The notes beneath the pieces were generated by a model. It ran no database searches. It was given only the letters and a program-made list of their open reading frames with translations, and had not been told where the DNA came from. 38,445 bases of DNA from Rhodobacterales bacterium (GTDB taxonomy: Bacteria; Pseudomonadota; Alphaproteobacteria; Rhodobacterales; Rhodobacteraceae), in contig JAAFHX010000012.1 of the NCBI GenBank assembly GCA_013297695.1, forward strand, positions 1-38,445, given 5' to 3'. Shown piece after piece: positions 16,653 through 24,549 of this stretch. The first letter of the stretch is position 1; every line of letters starts with the position of its first letter. Both the position numbers and the translations under genes were made by a program.

Positions 16653-17447
16653 CTAATAGGCGCGGGTGAAACCGCCTTCCTGCAGCAGGTTGATCCCGGT
16701 CATGTGGTCCGATACCGGCGACAGCAGCATCTGGATCGTGCGCGCCGCCTCTTCGGACGTGCCGTACTTGCGCAGCGGCACATTGTCGGTTTCCGCAGCG
16801 ATCTGTTCGGCCAGTGTCACCCCGTTCGCCGCGGCACGCGCCTCGATCAGGCCGACGTAATGGGGCGTCAGGGTGCCGCCGAAAGACACGGTATTCACAT
16901 GGATGCCGCGCGGCCCAAGCGCAAAGGCCAGGGTCTTTGCCTGACCAAGCCAGGCCGTGCGCAGCACGTTCCCGGTAGCATAGTGGCCCAGCACCTGCGC
17001 CGAGGTCAGGCCCGAGACGATGACGATCTTGGCGCGACGCCCCGCCTGCGGATCGGGGTCCATCGCTGCGACCGCATGTTTCAGCACCTCCAGCGGGCCG
17101 ATGAAGCTGTCCTGGAACAGGCGGCTCCACGCCTCCGGTTCAGGCAGGGGATCATTGGTGCGCGCCGGCTGCGGCGGCATCAGGACAGCACCGTCCAGCC
17201 GGATCGCGTGATCCTGCAGCCAGCCGCGAAACCCGGCAATTGACTCCGGATCGGCCATGTCCAGCGGCACGGCCCGATAACTGCCGCCGTGATCCCGCGC
17301 CAGATCGCGCGCCAGCACCTGCAGCGGCACCTCGGACCGGGCGCACAGCACCAGATCGTCGCCTGCTGCGGCCAGCGCGCCGCACAGGGGCCGCCCCATC
17401 CCCCCGGTAGCCCCGGTCACAAGGATCGTCCGTCGGTGTCCGGCCAT
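16653..17447 (-). CDS. SDR-family protein with Asn replacing the catalytic lysine
   Basis: The 264 residues from ATG 17447 (preceded by GGGAGG) form a classical SDR fold. TGATGGMG (11-18) is the dinucleotide loop and the C-terminus reads HMTGINLLQEGG. The active site is atypical: Y156 lies in YATGN, so Asn160 stands where Lys is expected, Ser145 is 11 rather than 13 residues before the Tyr, and the usual NAG motif is replaced by MPPQP. It may still bind NAD(P), but normal SDR proton transfer looks impossible. It converges on the exporter gene and diverges from the lectin-like gene. Confidence 0.82.
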   Translation of the reverse strand: MAGHRRTILVTGATGGMGRPLCGALAAAGDDLVLCARSEVPLQVLARDLARDHGGSYRAVPLDMADPESIAGFRGWLQDHAIRLDGAVLMPPQPARTNDPLPEPEAWSRLFQDSFIGPLEVLKHAVAAMDPDPQAGRRAKIVIVSGLTSAQVLGHYATGNVLRTAWLGQAKTLAFALGPRGIHVNTVSFGGTLTPHYVGLIEARAAANGVTLAEQIAAETDNVPLRKYGTSEEAARTIQMLLSPVSDHMTGINLLQEGGFTRAY

Positions 17448-17659
17448 CAGAACCTCCCGCCCGCAGTCAGAGCCGTCCGGCACGCGACACGCCGAGGCCG
17501 CCCGTGCCTTTCATCGCCTTCCGCCGCCGTCTTCCGGCCCTTCCGTCGACGGTCGTCAGAGAACACTGCTCGGGCGGGGACCAGACCGGCAGGGCCGGAC
17601 TGCCCACAGCGCGGTCACCCGCGCCTGCCACCACCAGCCACAACTTTCGCACCGTCCTT

Positions 17660-17687
17660 GACGTCAAGTCAACACAAGGTAAGGTCA
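17660..17687 (+). promoter_or_regulatory. Candidate sigma70-type promoter of the lectin-like gene
   Basis: TTGACG (17660-17665) and TAAGGT (17682-17687) are separated by 16 nt, 28 nt ahead of the ATG at 17716. The -35 element overlaps a perfect 10-bp palindrome, TTGACGTCAA (17660-17669), which could be a regulator site. The -10 match is weak. The rest of the 268-bp gap (17448-17715) shows no other gene or repeat. Confidence 0.4.
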
Positions 17688-17715
17688 TGGGCAACCAAAC
17701 CGGGCGGGGGGCTCC

Positions 17716-19068
17716 ATGGCAATCGACTACGGCTTTGAAACCAGGGACCTCCGCTGGCGGGCAACATCGACGCAGGTCGGCACCATCACATTCACGAACA
17801 AGGGCACCGAGGACCTGGTGATCGAGGTGCCGGCCCCCCTGGCCGCAACAGCGGATGATTTCACCTGGCCCGCCCAGTCCTGGCTTGTGGTGAAGGGGAT
17901 CGGGTCGAACGGCGCGAAGTCGCATTTCACCCGAACCGTAGCCCCGCCGACCCCCCGCACCGGCCTTGGACTCCGAACCGCGACGATCCTGTTCCGCGTC
18001 AGGGACGCGTCCGGGAACGTTCTGGAAGAACGCCCGTTCCTGCTGCGCAACGATGCCGTCCCCAGGATCACGAACGGCGACATGGCCGTCACGATGTTCA
18101 CCTTCAACCCGACAGGCCCGGACCTTACCGGAGACGTCGAGGGCGAGTTCGTGGACCTTACGAACCTGACAAATCGCACGCTCGATCTTTCGGGCAGTTC
18201 GCTGTTCCAGCTCACCTTCCCGGGCAGCGTGCCTGGCCAGCCCGTCCGGCCGCCGCAGTCTTCACGTCTGGTCGAGTTCAATCCCGACCAGTCCCGACAG
18301 GATTTCATGAACGACTGTCTGTTGCCACCGCGGGCAACCCTGCGCGTTCTGACCCGCCGCCCCTACAGCACCGAACTTCCGGCGACAGTGCCCGACTATC
18401 GCCAGCGCCTGTATCTGGGCCTTGGAAACCCGGTTTGGAACAACACCGGCGACCGCTGTACGCTGACGAATGATTTCGGCGACCTGGTCTGTTCCCAGGG
18501 CTATGGCACGCAGGCCAACACCGGACAGAACGGGCCGCAGCCGCCTGTCCCGAACCCGCCCATACCCACGCCGCCCGTGCTCACTCCGCCGGGCCAGCGG
18601 CAGACAGTTCTGCTGCCGACGCCGTTCTTCGTCTTTGCGAACATGGATGCGGATTTCCCGGCGATCTTCGACATCGAGGATGGCGACCTTGTCACCATCA
18701 CCACCAACGAAGCCGCGTTGATCGCGGCATGGACAGCCCGCGCCGCAACGCCGACAGGGACGGTTCGTCTTGACCCCGCCGGTCCGAGGATCCTGCCGTC
18801 CGGAAGCCGCCTTGCTGCCTTCTTCGCCACATGGATCGACCCGCCGCTGCTGGGGGCGGCGGACAACGAATTCTGGCTGCCCACCGCCCCCGCCGGTGCC
18901 CTGATCGGCAAGCTGGGAGGGAACCAGCACTTCCTGGTGGGCCAGGGAACATCTTTCGTGGCAACGCTGAACGCCACGACCCCGCTTCGGCTGGGGATCA
19001 ACGATATCCCGGATCAGTACTGGAACAACGACGGGGTCTTCGTCGCAACGGTCAGCGTGCGACGGTGA
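17716..19068 (+). CDS. Lamin-tail domain protein with C-terminal LecA-like lectin domain
   Basis: The 450-residue product has no signal peptide or membrane helix. About 1-130 is a beta-rich Ig-like region. About 135-265 resembles a bacterial lamin-tail (LTD) domain: EFVDLTNLTNRTLDLSG, then PPRATLRVLTRRP, then NPVWNNTGDRCTLTNDFGD. A Pro-rich linker follows (about 274-297). The last ~150 residues match the jelly-roll lectin PA-IL/LecA pattern, with GALIGKLG (394-401) and N429-D-I-P-D-Q-Y-W-N437-N438, aligning with LecA's calcium/galactose loop NDVPGTYGNN. Asp430, Asn437 and Asn438 are kept, while LecA's Thr104 is Gln434. I infer a calcium-dependent sugar-binding adhesin or scaffold exported by an unknown route. 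The gene stands alone. Confidence 0.8.
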   Translation: MAIDYGFETRDLRWRATSTQVGTITFTNKGTEDLVIEVPAPLAATADDFTWPAQSWLVVKGIGSNGAKSHFTRTVAPPTPRTGLGLRTATILFRVRDASGNVLEERPFLLRNDAVPRITNGDMAVTMFTFNPTGPDLTGDVEGEFVDLTNLTNRTLDLSGSSLFQLTFPGSVPGQPVRPPQSSRLVEFNPDQSRQDFMNDCLLPPRATLRVLTRRPYSTELPATVPDYRQRLYLGLGNPVWNNTGDRCTLTNDFGDLVCSQGYGTQANTGQNGPQPPVPNPPIPTPPVLTPPGQRQTVLLPTPFFVFANMDADFPAIFDIEDGDLVTITTNEAALIAAWTARAATPTGTVRLDPAGPRILPSGSRLAAFFATWIDPPLLGAADNEFWLPTAPAGALIGKLGGNQHFLVGQGTSFVATLNATTPLRLGINDIPDQYWNNDGVFVATVSVRR

Positions 19069-19091
19069 CCGGGCATGGGCCCGCAAGGGGT

Positions 19092-19122
19092 CCGTGCGAC
19101 CGCCAGCCGCTTCTTCGCACGG
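19092..19122. terminator. Hairpin between convergent lectin-like and HIU hydrolase genes
   Basis: Perfect 8-bp arms CCGTGCGA (19092-19099) and TCGCACGG (19115-19122) enclose a 15-nt loop in the 106-nt convergent gap. There is no T-run on either side, so a bidirectional terminator is only a possibility. Confidence 0.3.
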
Positions 19123-19174
19123 TCGCGCGATGCGAACCCGGGTCTTCGGGGGCGTTGCGCCGTGCGGCCCGCCC

Positions 19175-19528
19175 TCAACTGCCCCGATAGGTCCCATAGC
19201 CGAATGGCGACAGCAACAGGGGCACATGGTAGTGCGCCCCGGCATCTGCGATGCCAAAGCGCACCGGAATCTCGTCCAGAAACAGCACGCCCTCTGCCCC
19301 CTGCGCCCGCAGGTAGTCACCCGCGCAGAACACCAGTTCATAGCCGCCCGCGGCAAAGGCCTTCCCTGCAAGCAGGGGCGCATCCGTGCGACCATCCTCG
19401 TTCGTCACCGTCTCGGCGATCTTGCGGTGCGTGTTCCCGCTGACCCGGTACAGCATGATCCGCACCCCCGCCGCCGGTTTCCCCCGTGCCGTGTCCAGCA
19501 CATGCGTCGTCAGCCTGCCATCCGCCAT
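19175..19528 (-). CDS. uraH: 5-hydroxyisourate hydrolase (transthyretin-like)
   Basis: This cytosolic enzyme hydrolyses 5-hydroxyisourate, the urate oxidase product, to OHCU, the substrate of UraD. The 117 residues have the HIUase hallmarks: N-terminal [14 protein letters not shown], a central Arg in the RVSGN region, [20 protein letters not shown] at the end, with the C-terminal YRGS that separates HIUases from vertebrate transthyretin. Length is normal. It is divergent from the puuE-uraD fusion, with 107 bp between them, and so likely shares its control. Confidence 0.96.
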   Translation of the reverse strand: MADGRLTTHVLDTARGKPAAGVRIMLYRVSGNTHRKIAETVTNEDGRTDAPLLAGKAFAAGGYELVFCAGDYLRAQGAEGVLFLDEIPVRFGIADAGAHYHVPLLLSPFGYGTYRGS

Positions 19529-19635
19529 CGGTTTTCCCCGTCCCTGCCTTATCCTGCGCCAGCGTCGCGCGCAGGGCCACCCTACCCTTGCACATCACCG
19601 GATACAGCGCGAAGTTGAAAATCAGACGCTTTGCA

Positions 19636-21078
19636 ATGGACCAGAAAAGCCGGATGCCAGATACGCCCCCCCGCTACCCCCGTGACATGCTGGGCTACGG
19701 CCCGCGCGCGCCCGATGCCCGCTGGCCGGGCGGGGCGAAGATCGCCGTCAGCCTTGTGCTGAACTACGAGGAAGGGGGCGAGAATTCGGTCCTGCACGGC
19801 GATGCGGCGTCCGAGGCCTTCCTGTCCGACATTGCAGGTGCGCAGCCCTGGCCGGGCATGCGGCACTGGAACATGGAATCGCTCTACGACTACGGCGCGC
19901 GGGCAGGCTTCTGGCGGCTGCACCGGCTGTTCACCGAACGGGCGCTTCCCGTCACCATCTACGGAGTGGCGACCGCGCTGGCGCGCAACCCCGAACAGGT
20001 CGCGGCGATGAAGGAGGCAGGCTGGGAAATCGCCAGCCACGGGCTGAAGTGGATCGACCACCGCGACATGCCCGAGGACGAGGAACGCGCCGCCATCGCC
20101 GAGGCGATCCGCCTGCACACCGAGGTGGTGGGCACCCGCCCGACCGGCTGGTACACAGGTCGCTGTTCCGTCAACACCGTGCGGCTGACCGCCGAGGCGG
20201 GGTTCGACTGGATCAGCGATACCTATGACGACGACCTGCCCTACTGGATCGAGGCAGGCGACCGCGACCAGCTTGTGATCCCCTACACGCTCGAGGCCAA
20301 CGACATGCGCTTTGCCACCGCGCCAGGCTATATCGAGGGCGAACAGTTCTTTCGGTATCTGAAGGACAGCTTCGACACTCTCTATGCCGAGGGCGAGGCA
20401 GGGCAGGGCAAGATGTTCTCCATCGGCCTGCATTGCCGCCTGATCGGGCGGCCCGGAAAGATCGCGGGGCTGATCCGGTTCCTTGACTACGCGCAAGGGC
20501 ATGCCGGCGTCTGGTTCCCCCGGCGGATCGACATCGCCCGGCATTGGGCGGCGACCCACCCGCCGGTGCGCCGCGAGCGGCCCAGCCGGATGGACCGCAG
20601 CACCTTCGTCGCCCGCTTCGGCGGCATCTTCGAACATTCGTCGTGGATTACCGAACGCGCGTTCGCATTGGAACTGGGGCCTGCGCATGACAGTGCCTTC
20701 GGCCTGCACAACGCCCTGGCGCGCATGTTCCGTTCGGCCACGCCCGAGGAACGCCTTGGCGTCCTGCGTGCGCACCCCGACCTTGCCGGCAAGCTGGCGG
20801 CGGCAAAACGCCTGACGGCGGAAAGCACACAGGAACAGGCCAGCGCGGGCCTCGACGCCCTGACCGACGATGACCGCGCCACGTTCCGGCGGCTGAATGC
20901 CGACTACATGGCGCGATATGGCTTTCCCTTCATCATCGCTGTGCGCGACAACACGAAGGACTCGATCCTTCAGGCGTTCCACGCACGCCTCGCCAACGAC
21001 CCCGCCACCGAATTCGACACCGCCTGCGCCCAGGTCGAACGCATCGCCGAACTGCGCCTCAAGGACATCCTGCCATGA
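19636..21078 (+). CDS. Bifunctional allantoinase (PuuE) / OHCU decarboxylase (UraD) fusion
   Basis: Two urate-pathway enzymes are joined in 480 residues. About 10-310 is a PuuE-type allantoinase of the polysaccharide-deacetylase (NodB-like) fold, with YPRDMLGYG, WPGGAKIAVSLVLNYEEGGE, EIASHGLKWID and TGWYTGRCSVNT. About 320-480 is OHCU decarboxylase: FGGIFEHSSW (catalytic His334), AHPDLAGK, ESTQEQASAGL and YGFPFIIAVR. UraD makes S-allantoin and PuuE hydrolyses it to allantoate, so the fusion performs consecutive steps. ATG 19636 is used; ATG 19654 is nearly as good because GAAAAG precedes it. The stop overlaps the next gene by 4 nt (ATGA). Such fusions are known in alpha-proteobacteria. Confidence 0.95.
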   Translation: MDQKSRMPDTPPRYPRDMLGYGPRAPDARWPGGAKIAVSLVLNYEEGGENSVLHGDAASEAFLSDIAGAQPWPGMRHWNMESLYDYGARAGFWRLHRLFTERALPVTIYGVATALARNPEQVAAMKEAGWEIASHGLKWIDHRDMPEDEERAAIAEAIRLHTEVVGTRPTGWYTGRCSVNTVRLTAEAGFDWISDTYDDDLPYWIEAGDRDQLVIPYTLEANDMRFATAPGYIEGEQFFRYLKDSFDTLYAEGEAGQGKMFSIGLHCRLIGRPGKIAGLIRFLDYAQGHAGVWFPRRIDIARHWAATHPPVRRERPSRMDRSTFVARFGGIFEHSSWITERAFALELGPAHDSAFGLHNALARMFRSATPEERLGVLRAHPDLAGKLAAAKRLTAESTQEQASAGLDALTDDDRATFRRLNADYMARYGFPFIIAVRDNTKDSILQAFHARLANDPATEFDTACAQVERIAELRLKDILP

Positions 21079-21917
21079 CCAGCTATGCCGCCCCGCGCGA
21101 TGGGCTGCCGCCGCAGACCGCGTTGCACACCGGCCGCGCCGTCTTCACCGAGGCCTATGCCGTCATCCCGCGCGGCGTGATGACCGACATCGTCACCTCG
21201 TTCCTGCCCGGCTGGGACCGCACCCGTCTCTGGGTGATTGCCCGACCGATGACCGGCTTTTCCGAGACCTTCTCGCAATACATCATGGAGGTGGAACCGG
21301 GCGGCGGCTCGGATGCGCCCGAACCCGAGGCCGGGGCCGAAGGTGTTCTGTTCGTGACCGAAGGCCGCGCCACGCTGACCCTTGCGGGCAAGCCGCACCT
21401 GCTCGCCCCGGGCGGCTATGCCTACCTGCCGCCGGGTGCAGCCTGGGCACTGCGCAACACCGGGGCCGCGCCGCTGCGCTTCCACTGGATCCGCAAGCTC
21501 TACGAACCCGCGCCCGGCCTGCCGCCGCCCGATCCCGTCATCACCAACGAACAGCACCATACCCCCGGCGCCATGCCGGGAACCGAAGGGCGATGGGCCA
21601 CCACGCGCTTTGTCCGGCATGACGACCTGCGCCACGACATGCAGGTGAACATCGTGACCTTCCTGCCCGGCGGGCTGATCCCGTTCGAGGAGACACATGT
21701 GATGGAACACGGGCTCTATGTGCTGGAAGGCAAGGCCGTCTATCGCCTGAACCGCGACTGGGTCGAGGTCGAGGCCGGCGATTTCATGTGGCTGCGCGCC
21801 TTCTGCCCGCAGGCCTGCTATGCCGCCGGGCCGGGGCCGTTCCGCTACCTGCTCTACAAGGACATGAACCGCCACGCCCGCCTGCGCGGCCCGGGCGCGT
21901 TCGGGGCGGCCCGATGA
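21075..21917 (+). CDS. allE: (S)-ureidoglycine aminohydrolase (bicupin, AllE/YlbA family)
   Basis: The enzyme converts (S)-ureidoglycine, produced from allantoate, to (S)-ureidoglycolate and ammonia. The 280 residues form two cupin barrels. The first (about 60-135) includes the EGVLFVTEGRATLTLAG and YAYLPPGAAWALRN strands. The second (about 185-265) includes PFEETHVMEHGLYVLEGKAVY, whose Glu/His set is the Mn-binding site. The N-terminus (HTGRAVFTEAYAVIPRGVMTD) is typical for the family. It overlaps puuE-uraD by ATGA, implying coupled translation. The enzyme that makes its substrate (allantoate amidohydrolase) is not in the window. Confidence 0.93.
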   Translation: MTSYAAPRDGLPPQTALHTGRAVFTEAYAVIPRGVMTDIVTSFLPGWDRTRLWVIARPMTGFSETFSQYIMEVEPGGGSDAPEPEAGAEGVLFVTEGRATLTLAGKPHLLAPGGYAYLPPGAAWALRNTGAAPLRFHWIRKLYEPAPGLPPPDPVITNEQHHTPGAMPGTEGRWATTRFVRHDDLRHDMQVNIVTFLPGGLIPFEETHVMEHGLYVLEGKAVYRLNRDWVEVEAGDFMWLRAFCPQACYAAGPGPFRYLLYKDMNRHARLRGPGAFGAAR

Positions 21918-21950
21918 CCGTTCAACGCTGTCCCCGCCCGGGTTGCCCGC

Positions 21951-22002
21951 ATTCATCTTGGCGGAAATATCCTCCGGGGGTGCGGGGGTGGAAAACCCCC
22001 GC
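21951..22002. repeat. AAATATCC-type intergenic element with hairpin, copy 2
   Basis: ATTCATCTTGGCGGAAATAT, then CCTCCGGGGG, is followed by a hairpin with arms GCGGGGG (21982-21988) and CCCCCGC (21996-22002) and a TGGAAAA loop, then TTTCG. It is a diverged copy of the elements at 7395 and 24550. It lies between allE and allA, which run in the same direction, so it could weaken expression of allA relative to upstream genes or mark a processing site. Confidence 0.55.
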
Positions 22003-22029
22003 TTTCGCTGTCGGCCGAAGGCAACCGGC

Positions 22030-22512
22030 ATGACCCGCAACCTGACCCCGCAGCCGCTGACCCCCGCCGCCTTCGCGTCTTTCGGCGACGTGCTCGACGC
22101 GACCGGCGACTTCCGCCCGATCAATGCGGGTCTCTGTGCCCGTCACCATGACCGCGCGCGGCTTGACTTCGGCGACGGTCGCGCGGGCATCTCGATCTTC
22201 AACGCCAAACCCCGCGCGCTGCCCTACCGCTTCACGCTGGTCGAACGGCATCCGCAGGGGTCGCAGGCCTTCCTGCCGATGACGCAGCACCCGTTCCTGG
22301 TGATCGTCGCCCCGGACGAGGGCGACCGGCCCGGCCCGCCCCGCGCCTTCCTGACCGATGGTGCGCAGGGCATCAACCTGCACCGGGGCACCTGGCATGG
22401 CGTGCTGACCCCGCTCCGCGCCCCCGGCCTGTTCGCCGTGGTGGACCGGATCGGCGCGGGGGCGAACCTGCAGGAATGGCACTACCCCGAACCCTGGACG
22501 GTCACGAGATGA
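22030..22512 (+). CDS. allA: Ureidoglycolate lyase
   Basis: AllA splits (S)-ureidoglycolate into glyoxylate and urea, the last step of ureide breakdown. The 160-residue cupin-like protein shows family landmarks PLTPAAFASFGDVLD near the N-terminus, ISIFNAKPRALPYRFTLVERHP, GSQAFLPM, FLVIVAP, and GINLHRGTWHGVL with the conserved WH. ATG 22030 is preceded by GAAGG (22016-22020). It is 112 nt after allE with a repeat element between. The product, glyoxylate, is the substrate of the beta-hydroxyaspartate cycle encoded next door. Confidence 0.95.
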   Translation: MTRNLTPQPLTPAAFASFGDVLDATGDFRPINAGLCARHHDRARLDFGDGRAGISIFNAKPRALPYRFTLVERHPQGSQAFLPMTQHPFLVIVAPDEGDRPGPPRAFLTDGAQGINLHRGTWHGVLTPLRAPGLFAVVDRIGAGANLQEWHYPEPWTVTR

Positions 22513-22518
22513 ACGGCC

Positions 22519-23487
22519 TCAGGACATCAGCGCGGCCACATCCAGCATCCGGTTCGAAAACCCCCACTCATTGTCATACCAGCCGAAGACCCGCAGCATC
22601 CCGCCCTCCGTGACCCGCGTTTCCGGCAGCGCCATCACGATGCTTTCCGGCCGCGCCCGCAGGTCGGTCGACACCAGCGCCCGGTCGGTCACCCCGATGA
22701 CCCCGCCCGCCGCTACCAGCACAGCATTCACCGCAGCCACCGGCGCAGGCCGTTCGGTCATCACGCAAAGGTCCACCGCCGACACGCTGGCCACCGGCAC
22801 CCGCACTGCCGATCCCAGGATACGGCCCGCAACTTCCGGCAGGACCTGATCCAGCAGCCGCTGCGCCGAAGTGGTCGTCGGCACCATCGACAGCGCCGCC
22901 GCGCGGCTGCGGGCAAAATCCGCTGCCGGGGCGTCCACCGTGGGCTGGCTGCCGGTATAGCAGTGGATTGTGGTCATCGACCCCGTCACCACCCCGAACT
23001 CGCGATGCAGCAGTTTCACCAGCGGGGCCAGCGCATTCGTGGTGCAGGAGGCGTTCGAGACGACCCTGTGATCGCCCAGAACCGCCTCGTTCGCGCCGAG
23101 GACCACCGTCACCTCTGCCGCCCGCGACGGCCCCGACACCAGAACGCGGCCCGCCCCGGCCGCAAGGCCCCGCCCCGCGACCTCGGGCGTATCTGCCCGC
23201 CCGGTGCATTCCATCACCAGATCGACACCCGACAGATCCAGCCCCGACAGATCGGGCGTCCGTGTCAGGGCAATCCGCCGCCCGTCCAGCAGCAACGCGC
23301 CGTTCTCCAGCGCCACGGCCCCGCGATAGGGCCCGAAGACCGAGTCATATTCGAACAGGTAGGCGCACATTTCGGGGGCAGCGATGTCGTTGATCCCGAC
23401 AACCTCGATCCCGGGCCAGCCGCCGCCTGCCCATGCCCGCAGGATCGACCGCCCGATCCGGCCAAAGCCGTTGATGACCACCCGCAT
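22519..23487 (-). CDS. Glyceraldehyde-3-phosphate dehydrogenase-like protein
   Basis: The 322-residue product is a full-length NAD-type aldehyde dehydrogenase of the GAPDH/erythrose-4-phosphate dehydrogenase family. It has INGFGRIGR (5-13), Asn33-Asp34 (NAD preference), SNASCTTN with nucleophile C148, H175 in TTIHCYTGSQ, and WYDNEWGFSNRM. Oddities: the phosphate-binding PSSTG motif reads PTTTS (203-207), replacing the conserved Gly with Ser, and the SAPA motif reads SGPSRAAE. It may be a GAPDH paralogue with altered substrate. It starts 60 nt after bhcD on the same strand, so it may be expressed with the bhc genes. It converges on allA with a 6-nt gap. Confidence 0.88.
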   Translation of the reverse strand: MRVVINGFGRIGRSILRAWAGGGWPGIEVVGINDIAAPEMCAYLFEYDSVFGPYRGAVALENGALLLDGRRIALTRTPDLSGLDLSGVDLVMECTGRADTPEVAGRGLAAGAGRVLVSGPSRAAEVTVVLGANEAVLGDHRVVSNASCTTNALAPLVKLLHREFGVVTGSMTTIHCYTGSQPTVDAPAADFARSRAAALSMVPTTTSAQRLLDQVLPEVAGRILGSAVRVPVASVSAVDLCVMTERPAPVAAVNAVLVAAGGVIGVTDRALVSTDLRARPESIVMALPETRVTEGGMLRVFGWYDNEWGFSNRMLDVAALMS

Positions 23488-23530
23488 GATGCCCCCCGCA
23501 TGCCCCGCGTCGTCAGATCACGCGCAGGCC

Positions 23531-23545
23531 CCGCCTTCAAGGCGG
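23531..23545 (-). terminator. Compact inverted repeat just after the bhcD stop
   Basis: CCGCCTTCAAGGCGG is a perfect 7-bp inverted repeat around one base, starting 3 nt after the bhcD stop codon. It could be an mRNA 3' end or attenuating hairpin between bhcD and the GAPDH-like gene. There is no T-run. Confidence 0.3.
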
Positions 23546-23547
23546 CG

Positions 23548-24510
23548 TCACAGATCGGCGCTCAGCGCCACGCCCCGCTCGGTCGCACGCGTCAGGGCCA
23601 CGGCGGCCACGGCCAGGTCCTGCAACCCCACACCCGTGCCATCATACAGCGTGATCTCGCCCGCCTCGCGCCGCCCCGGATGCGCGCCGATCAGCACATC
23701 GCCCAACGGCGTGATCCGTTTCGCCGCCACCAGCCCCGCCTTTACCGCATGCTGCGCCTCACCGATGGACACAGACTGCGCCACCTCGTCGGTGAACAGG
23801 GTGGCACGGGCCAGAAGTGCCGGCTCCACCTCCTGCTTGCCGACCGTGTCGGTGCCCATGCAGGCCAGATGGGTGCCGGGACGGACCTGCGCGTCGGCCA
23901 GGCTGAACCGGTCCGACGACGTGATGGTCACGATCACATCCGCCTCGGCCCCCAGCCGGTCCAGGCTGACCGCCTCGAACGGCAGGCCAAGCTCTGCCGC
24001 AATCGCCCCCAGCTTCGGCAGCATCTCAGGGTGCAGGTTCCACGCCACCACCCGCTCGAACGCCCGCGCCCGGGCGGCGGCGCGCAACTGGAACCCCGCC
24101 TGATGCCCGGCGCCGATCATGCCCAGCACCTTCGCATCCGCCCGCGCCAGCCGGTCGATCGACAGCGCCGAGGCAGCAGCGGTACGCAGCGCAGTCAGCA
24201 GGTTCCCCCCCACCATCGCCAGCGGCAAACCGGTCTCGGGGTCGAACAAGAACACGGTCGACTGATGGTTGGTCAACCCCTTCGCCGCATTGCCGGGAAA
24301 GTATCCCCCCGCCTTCACCCCCAACCGCCCCGCCGCCCGGTCGAGCCCCGACTTGAACCCGTATTGCCGCCCGCCCCCCAAGGCCTCGCGGATCACCGGA
24401 AAGTTGTACGCCTCGCCCCGTGCCATGGCCGCGAAACAGGCCTCGATGGCGGCAAAGGCGTCGGCAGGCGACACAAGGTCGGCAATCAGCCGTTCCGGCA
24501 CGATCAGCAT
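23548..24510 (-). CDS. bhcD: Iminosuccinate reductase (ornithine cyclodeaminase/mu-crystallin family)
   Basis: BhcD reduces iminosuccinate to L-aspartate with NAD(P)H, regenerating the amino donor of the beta-hydroxyaspartate cycle. The 320 residues show the OCD/mu-crystallin fold: KAGGYFPGN, GLTNHQSTVFLFD, GLPLAMVGGNLLTALRTAA and the Rossmann motif GMIGAGHQAGFQ, then ITSSDRFSL and CMGTDTVGKQE. The start at ATG 24510 follows GGAAGG. Fold alone would allow ornithine cyclodeaminase or alanine dehydrogenase; the assignment as BhcD rests on its position as the last of bhcABCD, the order established in Paracoccus denitrificans. It lies 107 nt from bhcC with a repeat element between. Confidence 0.92.
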   Translation of the reverse strand: MLIVPERLIADLVSPADAFAAIEACFAAMARGEAYNFPVIREALGGGRQYGFKSGLDRAAGRLGVKAGGYFPGNAAKGLTNHQSTVFLFDPETGLPLAMVGGNLLTALRTAAASALSIDRLARADAKVLGMIGAGHQAGFQLRAAARARAFERVVAWNLHPEMLPKLGAIAAELGLPFEAVSLDRLGAEADVIVTITSSDRFSLADAQVRPGTHLACMGTDTVGKQEVEPALLARATLFTDEVAQSVSIGEAQHAVKAGLVAAKRITPLGDVLIGAHPGRREAGEITLYDGTGVGLQDLAVAAVALTRATERGVALSADL

Positions 24511-24549
24511 GGGGCAATGTCCTTCCGGCAGGGCACCCCCCACCTCGTC

